A stretch of 64,000 nucleotides of DNA from an uncultured Lachnospiraceae bacterium. GTDB taxonomy: Bacteria > Bacillota > Clostridia > Lachnospirales > Lachnospiraceae. Each line of letters starts with the position of its first letter. Positions within the stretch are counted from its first letter, which is position 1. The notes beneath the pieces were generated by a model. That model worked only from the letters and a program-made list of their open reading frames with translations, did no database searches and had not been told where the DNA came from. This document shows, in pieces, positions 59,483 through 64,000 of this stretch. Made by a program: the position numbers and the translations under genes. The stretch covers positions 1-64,000 of the forward strand of contig CAJTUB010000008.1 in NCBI GenBank assembly GCA_910579465.1, read 5' to 3'.

Positions 59483-60049
59483 ATGAATCAGGAGTTATTT
59501 GACAAATTTGACAATTCAAAGGATGCGCCCTGCAGTCTCACATCCGGACAGCGGAACGTCCAATTCGGCAAGTACCTCTGGCGTGTACTGGACGTAAAGA
59601 ACGGCATGGCAATGCTGCTTACGGAGGAAATCCTCGAACAGCGGGGGTATCATAGTAAGCGTGAAAGCGTGACTTGGGAAACCTGTGATTTGCGGAAGTA
59701 TCTGAACGGGGCATTCCTCCAGACGTTCAGCAGCCAGGAGCAGGAGCGGATTGTGCAGACCGAAAACAGGAACGCGGACAATCCGAAGTACGGGACGCCG
59801 GGTGGCAGAGACACGGTTGATAGGGTGTTCCTGTTAAGCATAGAGGAGGTCTTAAAATACTCCGGGGATGACAGTGCAAGAATAATAGCAAAGTACCAGG
59901 GCAGAGAGGATTGGTGGTGGCTCCGGTCGCCGGGCAGTAATGATGACTATGCCGCGTACGTCATCGGCGACGGCTCCCTCAACATGTTTGGTCGTATGGT
60001 CATCTCTGTACTCGGCGGCGTCCGCCCCGCTTTATGGCTGAAGCTGTAA
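59483..60049 (+). CDS. DUF6273 protein with a putative DGR-type variable C-terminus
   Basis: A 188-residue protein. Residues 25-150 match the DUF6273 layout: VQFGKYLWRVLDVKNGMAML, SVTWETCDLRKYLNG, VFLLSIEEVLKYS, then DWWWLRSPG. The end, from SPG to GGVRPALWLKL (residues 149-188), shows the spacing AA-x-V-xxx-G-xx-xxx-G-xx-V-xxxx-G seen in C-type-lectin-like variable regions of diversity-generating retroelement targets. Most putative variable codons here end in C or T (agt aat gat gac tat, tac, atc ggc gac), as expected when AAY codons of a template are mutagenised at A. No reverse transcriptase or template repeat lies in the window. There is no signal peptide. RBS TTTAGGAGGAACG. Confidence 0.75.
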   Translation: MNQELFDKFDNSKDAPCSLTSGQRNVQFGKYLWRVLDVKNGMAMLLTEEILEQRGYHSKRESVTWETCDLRKYLNGAFLQTFSSQEQERIVQTENRNADNPKYGTPGGRDTVDRVFLLSIEEVLKYSGDDSARIIAKYQGREDWWWLRSPGSNDDYAAYVIGDGSLNMFGRMVISVLGGVRPALWLKL

Positions 60050-60107
60050 TCAGTAATCTTTTTCTCCATTCTGCCTGCGGCGGAACAAATAACAAAGAGG
60101 CTGTTGT

Positions 60108-60148
60108 AAAGAGCGTAGTGGTTCCGTGTGTGGCTGCGCTCTTTTTTT
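60108..60148 (+). terminator. Terminator after the DUF6273 gene
   Basis: AAAGAGCGTAG pairs with CTGCGCTCTTT (one wobble), followed by a T-run. It isolates the DUF6273 gene from the nad operon. Confidence 0.8.
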
Positions 60149-60156
60149 GCCGGAAG

Positions 60157-60198
60157 GTTTACAGATAAGTTGACAGATGTAAACAGGTATGTTATAAT
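60157..60198 (+). promoter_or_regulatory. nad operon promoter with overlapping operator (likely NiaR site)
   Basis: TTGACA 60170-60175, 17 bases, TATAAT 60193-60198 (also an extended TG). An inverted repeat GTTTACA 60157-60163 / TGTAAAC 60178-60184 brackets the -35, with ACAGAT repeated inside it. Since the last gene of the operon encodes a NiaR-type repressor, this is the expected place for its operator. The assignment is inference from position and symmetry. Confidence 0.7.
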
Positions 60199-60253
60199 TT
60201 GGCTTACATTTTGACAAAGGAGAGATTGCACGCTAGTGTAATTGTGAATTGTG

Positions 60254-61171
60254 ATGTGTATGGAAAAGGATATTTTGGAAGAAATCCGGCAGAAGAAAAA
60301 GGAAAAGAATGCCGTGATTCTTGCCCATTACTATGTGAATGACGAGCTTCAGGCGATTGCGGACTATGTGGGAGATTCCTTTTATCTTGCAAAGGCGGCA
60401 ACAGGGACAAATGCCGATGTGGTTGTGTTCTGCGGCGTTTCCTTTATGGGAGAGAGCGTCAAGCTTTTGAATCCGGAGAAGACCGTGCTGATGCCGGATG
60501 CTGCGGCAGACTGTCCGATGGCGCATATGGCAAAGGTGGAACGAATCAGGGCGTACCGGGAGCAGTATGACGACCTTGCCGTCGTATGCTATATCAATTC
60601 GACCGCGGAGCTGAAAAGCTACAGCGACGTCTGCGTGACCTCCTCGAATGCGGTAAAAATCGTAAGGGCGCTGCCGAACCGGAATATTTACTTTATCCCG
60701 GACGGGAATCTTGGCAGATACGTTGCCGGACAGGTGCCGGAAAAGAATGTGATTTTAAACGACGGGTATTGTCCGGTACATAAGGCAATGACAGCAGGGT
60801 TTATCCGGGAGGCAAGGAAAAAGCACCCGGCGGCACAGGTGCTTGCCCATCCGGAATGTGAGGAAGGGGTGCTTGCGCTTGCCGATGCCGTCGGCAGTAC
60901 GGCGGATATTATCCGCTATGCAAAGGAAAGCGATTGTAAGGAGTTTATTGTCTGCACCGAGGAGGGGGTAGCCTTCCGGCTGCGGGGGGATAACCCGGAT
61001 AAGAGCTTTTATTTTCCGGACGGGTGCGCGTGCTGTCAGGATATGAAGATGAATACCTTGGAAAAGCTGCTGCATGTGCTGACGACCGGTGAAAATGCAG
61101 TGGAGCTTGATGAGGCGCTGTGCAGGCGTGCCGTGCTCCCTCTGGAACGGATGCTGGAGCTTGCAAAATAG
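60254..61171 (+). CDS. nadA: Quinolinate synthase
   Basis: About 305 residues. NadA is a 4Fe-4S enzyme condensing iminoaspartate with DHAP to quinolinate. Cluster cysteines appear in VVFCGVSFMGES, HPECEEGVLAL and CACCQDMKMNTLEKL. Substrate motifs are VILAHYYVNDELQAIADYVG, VCYINSTAELK and FIPDGNLGRYVAGQ. The start is uncertain: GTG 60251, ATG 60254 and ATG 60260 are in frame, but none has a ribosome site; AAAGGAG lies about 30 bases upstream at 60216. An in-frame TGA at 60245 prevents a longer form. Confidence 0.94.
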   Translation: MCMEKDILEEIRQKKKEKNAVILAHYYVNDELQAIADYVGDSFYLAKAATGTNADVVVFCGVSFMGESVKLLNPEKTVLMPDAAADCPMAHMAKVERIRAYREQYDDLAVVCYINSTAELKSYSDVCVTSSNAVKIVRALPNRNIYFIPDGNLGRYVAGQVPEKNVILNDGYCPVHKAMTAGFIREARKKHPAAQVLAHPECEEGVLALADAVGSTADIIRYAKESDCKEFIVCTEEGVAFRLRGDNPDKSFYFPDGCACCQDMKMNTLEKLLHVLTTGENAVELDEALCRRAVLPLERMLELAK

Positions 61172-61189
61172 TAAAGGATAACGACAAAA

Positions 61190-62470
61190 ATGACGATGAA
61201 AACAGATATTTTAATTGTAGGCTGTGGTGTGGCAGGGCTGTATTGCGCGCTGCACCTGCCAAAAGAGAAACATATCGTGATGGTGTCCAAGGACAGCTTT
61301 GAGCGGAGCGATTCCTTTCTGGCGCAGGGGGGAATCTGTGTTTTAAAGGAGGAGGCGGACTATGACTCCTATTATGAGGATACGATGCGCGCGGGACACT
61401 ATGAAAACAATCCAAGGTCCGTTGAGCTGATGATCCGCTCGTCACAGGACGTAATCAAGGAGCTGGTAGGCTACGGCGTCCGCTTTGAACGGAACGCGGA
61501 CGGGTTTGTCTATACGAGGGAGGGAGCGCATTCCAAGCCGAGGATTCTGTTTCACGAGGATGAGACGGGAAAGGAAATCACGTCCCATCTGCTGGCGGCG
61601 GTAAAGGAGCTTCCGAATGTGACGATGCTGGAGTATTATACGATGGTGGACATCATCGAGCGGGAAAATACCTGCTATGGGATTGTCGGCCGCGACAGCG
61701 CCGGGGAGTATTCCTGCATCCAGGCGGATTATACGGTGCTTGCCACGGGCGGCATCGGCGGCTTGTACGAGCATTCCACCAATTACCGGCACCTGACCGG
61801 GGATGCGCTTGCGGTTGCGCTGCGCCACGGCATCCGGCTGCAGAATATCGATTACATACAGATTCACCCGACCACTCTTTATAAGAAGGAACAGGGCCGC
61901 GGCTTCCTGATTTCCGAGTCCGTGCGGGGAGAGGGCGCGCTGCTGTTGAACTCGAAGGGAGAACGGTTCGTAGACGAGCTTCTGCCGCGGGATGTGGTGA
62001 CCGAGGCAATCTACCGGGAAATGAAAAAGGAAGGGACGGAGCATGTATGGCTTTCCCTTGCCCCGATTCCGGAGGAGAAAATCAGGACGCATTTCCCGAA
62101 TATCTACCGGCATTGCCTGGAGGAAGGGTATGATGTGACAAAGGAGAGTATCCCGGTCGTACCGTCCCAGCACTATTTTATGGGCGGGATTGCCGTGGAC
62201 GAATATAGCAAGACGTCGATGGAGCGGCTGTATGCGGCAGGAGAAACCGCCTGCAACGGTGTACACGGCAGAAACCGCCTTGCAAGCAATTCCCTTTTGG
62301 AGAGCCTTGTATTTGCAAAGCGTGCGGCGGGGCAGATTACGGAGCAGTATTCCAGAGCAGAGGGTATGCCGGAAGGTCTGGCGGACAAGGCGGCATATTC
62401 CGGCTATGAAGCAGAGTACAGACAGGCGGTTCTTGCCGCGATTGAAAAGGAGAGGAACAGTCATGGATAA
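61190..62470 (+). CDS. nadB: L-aspartate oxidase
   Basis: A 426-residue flavoenzyme oxidising L-aspartate to iminoaspartate for NadA. The FAD loop is DILIVGCGVAGLYCALHLP, then SDSFLAQGGICVLK, TVLATGGIGGLYEHSTNY, the active-site region YIQIHPTTLYKKEQGRGF, and HYFMGGIAVDEYSKTSMERL with ETACNGVHGRNRLASNSL. It is shorter than the E. coli enzyme (about 540) because it lacks most of the C-terminal helical domain, as in other Clostridia. RBS AAAGGA 18 bases after the nadA stop. The 3' end overlaps nadC by 8 bases. Confidence 0.95.
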   Translation: MTMKTDILIVGCGVAGLYCALHLPKEKHIVMVSKDSFERSDSFLAQGGICVLKEEADYDSYYEDTMRAGHYENNPRSVELMIRSSQDVIKELVGYGVRFERNADGFVYTREGAHSKPRILFHEDETGKEITSHLLAAVKELPNVTMLEYYTMVDIIERENTCYGIVGRDSAGEYSCIQADYTVLATGGIGGLYEHSTNYRHLTGDALAVALRHGIRLQNIDYIQIHPTTLYKKEQGRGFLISESVRGEGALLLNSKGERFVDELLPRDVVTEAIYREMKKEGTEHVWLSLAPIPEEKIRTHFPNIYRHCLEEGYDVTKESIPVVPSQHYFMGGIAVDEYSKTSMERLYAAGETACNGVHGRNRLASNSLLESLVFAKRAAGQITEQYSRAEGMPEGLADKAAYSGYEAEYRQAVLAAIEKERNSHG

Positions 62471-63314
62471 AATCAGTATGAAGTTAAATGCGGACGATTT
62501 GATTTTAAGCGCGTTAAAGGAGGATATTACCAGCGAGGATATTACGACCAATTCTGTAATGCCGGACTATTGTCTCGGTGAGGTGGAACTGCTTTGTAAA
62601 CAGGACGGCGTGCTTGCCGGACTTTTCGTGTTCCGGCGCGTATTTGAGCTTCTGGACCCTGCGACGGAGATGGAGTTCTTCTTTCAGGATGGCGACTGCG
62701 TGAAAAAGGGAGAGAAGGTCGGTGTTGTGAGGGGTGATATCCGGGTGCTGCTTTCCGGGGAGCGGACGGCGTTAAACTATTTACAGCGAATGAGCGGAAT
62801 TGCGACTTACACGCGTTCCATTGCCGATTTGTTAAAGGGGAGTAAGACGAAGCTGCTCGATACGAGAAAGACGACGCCGAATATGCGTCTGTTTGAAAAG
62901 TATGCGGTCAGGGCAGGCGGCGGCTGTAATCACAGATATAATTTAAGCGACGGGATTTTGTTAAAGGACAACCATATCGGCGCTGCGGGCGGCGTGAAGG
63001 AGGCGGTCCGGATGGCAAAGGAATATGCGCCGTTTGTCAGGAAGATTGAGGTCGAGGTCGAGAATCTCGCCATGTTAAAAGAGGCGCTGGAGGCAGGCGC
63101 AGATATTATCATGCTGGACAATATGAGCATTGAGGAGATGAAGGAGGCGGTGCGTCTTACGGCAGGAAGGGCGGAAACCGAATGCAGCGGCAACGTGACG
63201 AGGGAAAATGTGGAACAGCTCGTCAATATCGGGGTTGACTATATTTCCTGTGGTGCGCTGACCCATTCCGCGCCGATTTTAGATCTTTCCCTGAAAAATC
63301 TCCACGCGATATAA
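62463..63314 (+). CDS. nadC: Quinolinate phosphoribosyltransferase (decarboxylating)
   Basis: A 283-residue enzyme converting quinolinate and PRPP to nicotinate mononucleotide. Landmarks are ALKEDITSEDITTNSVM at the start, GERTALNYLQRMSGIATYTR, LLDTRKTTPNMRLFEKYAVR, GGCNHRYNLSDGILLKDNH, IEVEVENLAMLKEALEAGAD, and the C-terminal GVDYISCGALTHSAPILDLS. All basic substrate-binding residues of the family are seen. It starts within nadB (ATG 62463), indicating translational coupling. Confidence 0.96.
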   Translation: MDKISMKLNADDLILSALKEDITSEDITTNSVMPDYCLGEVELLCKQDGVLAGLFVFRRVFELLDPATEMEFFFQDGDCVKKGEKVGVVRGDIRVLLSGERTALNYLQRMSGIATYTRSIADLLKGSKTKLLDTRKTTPNMRLFEKYAVRAGGGCNHRYNLSDGILLKDNHIGAAGGVKEAVRMAKEYAPFVRKIEVEVENLAMLKEALEAGADIIMLDNMSIEEMKEAVRLTAGRAETECSGNVTRENVEQLVNIGVDYISCGALTHSAPILDLSLKNLHAI

Positions 63315-63330
63315 TAGAAGGGGGAAGCAG

Positions 63331-63870
63331 ATGAAGGCAGAGGAGCGGAGAAGGAAGCTTGCCGCGATGCTGATAGCGGAGCAAAAGCCGGTGTCCGGCA
63401 CGGTGCTTGCAGAACGTCTCGGGGTATCAAGACAGATTATTGTAAAGGACATTGCCGTTTTGCGGACGGAAGGGTACGAGGTGAGTTCCCTGCACTACGG
63501 CTACCGGATAGAGGAAGGCCCGTACGAAGAGCGGGTCTTTAAGCTGCGCCATACGAGCGGGCAGACGGAGGATGAGTTGTCCTGCATCGTGGGTCTGGGC
63601 GGAACGGTAGTCGATGTGTTTGTCTGGCACAGGGTATACGGGAAAATCAAGGCAGACTTAAATATTTCCTCGTTGTATGATGTTGCCCGCTTCCTTGACG
63701 GAATCAAAAGCGGGAAGTCCACGGAGCTGATGCATATTACATCGGGATATCATTATCATACGGTACGCGCCGGTTCCGGAGAGACGTTGGATTTAATCGG
63801 AGCGGCGTTAGAGAAAAAGGGCTATATTGCCCCGGAGACGGGAAAGCCGGAGGAAGCTGTCACGGTCTGA
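63331..63870 (+). CDS. niaR: Transcription repressor NiaR (HTH + 3H domain)
   Basis: A 179-residue regulator. Residues 1-60 are a winged HTH of the HTH_11 type (EERRRKLAAMLIAEQKPVSG; RLGVSRQIIVKDIAVLRTEG). Residues 75-170 are the 3H domain with its histidines in VFVWHRVYGKIKADL and LMHITSGYHYHTVRA, which bind nicotinic acid and metal. NiaR represses NAD synthesis and niacin uptake genes when niacin is present. Being the last gene of nadABC it closes a feedback loop. RBS AGAAGGGGGAAGC. Confidence 0.93.
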   Translation: MKAEERRRKLAAMLIAEQKPVSGTVLAERLGVSRQIIVKDIAVLRTEGYEVSSLHYGYRIEEGPYEERVFKLRHTSGQTEDELSCIVGLGGTVVDVFVWHRVYGKIKADLNISSLYDVARFLDGIKSGKSTELMHITSGYHYHTVRAGSGETLDLIGAALEKKGYIAPETGKPEEAVTV

Positions 63871-63924
63871 CCGGAGGAAAGAGAAGAGGTTTTATACTGC
63901 CTGTCAGGAAATTTGAAAGAATAC

Positions 63925-63954
63925 TTGACATTTTTTTCCTCTTTTTTTTATAAT
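63925..63954 (+). promoter_or_regulatory. Sigma-A promoter for a gene beyond the window
   Basis: TTGACA 63925-63930, an 18-base T-rich spacer, TATAAT 63949-63954. No coding start is reached before position 64000; the tail 63871-64000 holds nothing else recognisable. Confidence 0.75.
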
Positions 63955-64000
63955 AACAGTAAGAGAACTATGCCGGAGCCGGCAGGGGTGAGGGATACGT

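Noticed and set aside
59194..60250. DGR reverse transcriptase or template repeat next to the DUF6273 gene
   Set aside because: No open frame of suitable size and no second copy of the variable region anywhere in the window; any DGR would have to be elsewhere.

Overview
The window looks like a chromosomal segment of a spore-forming member of the Lachnospiraceae or a close relative (Bacillota, Clostridia). The grounds are moderately high GC with strong AGGAGG-type ribosome sites, TTGACA/TATAAT promoters, and a typical Clostridia core: polA-coaE, walJ/yycJ, ACT-DUF711, tandem LCP genes, RelQ-type alarmone synthetase, RecU, a BclA-like collagen protein, a YmxH-type PRC-barrel protein, TepA, FtsK/SpoIIIE, formate-THF ligase, and a NiaR-controlled nadABC operon. 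The genus assignment is inference. No rRNA, tRNA or CRISPR array was found.

Layout. 1-3.9 kb is accessory and partly decayed: a truncated reverse-strand gene, three unrecognised genes, and a chimera of a GNAT acetyltransferase joined to a broken transglutaminase-like gene. 4.1-22.6 kb is a dense, nearly all-plus housekeeping stretch covering DNA replication, CoA synthesis, an FtsA-like protein, peptidase, two LCP ligases, (p)ppGpp synthetase, rRNA modification enzymes, a HAD phosphatase and RecU. 22.8-28.4 kb is envelope-related: the collagen-like protein, a secreted S1 protease, two paralogous lipoproteins, and a zinc-ribbon membrane protein. 28.6-35.2 kb holds a MazG-like protein and the histidine operon hisZ-G-D-B-A-IE; its last gene carries a degenerate HisF-like barrel in front of HisI-HisE. 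35.3-42.4 kb encodes a MATE transporter, an ABC exporter and two related membrane proteins. 42.4-54.8 kb contains TepA, an alpha-galactosidase on the reverse strand, an esterase lipoprotein, UppP, FtsK, YjjG, Fhs and a nucleoid protein. 54.8-60.1 kb is accessory. It includes a 979-bp transposon-like unit with 12-bp inverted ends and an 8-bp target duplication that carries one unknown gene and no transposase. It also has small secreted proteins, one of them split by a -1 frameshift at an A-AAA-AAG run, a structured repeat with a partial second copy at 40.1 kb, and a DUF6273 protein whose C-terminus looks like the variable region of a diversity-generating retroelement target. 60.2-63.9 kb is nadA-nadB-nadC-niaR behind a promoter whose -35 lies inside an inverted repeat.

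The strongest candidates for something undescribed are the single-gene transposon-like unit, the DUF6273 protein as a remote DGR target, the pseudo-HisF fused to HisIE, and the A-AAA-AAG frameshift gene. All identifications come from reading motifs by eye; no database search was run.
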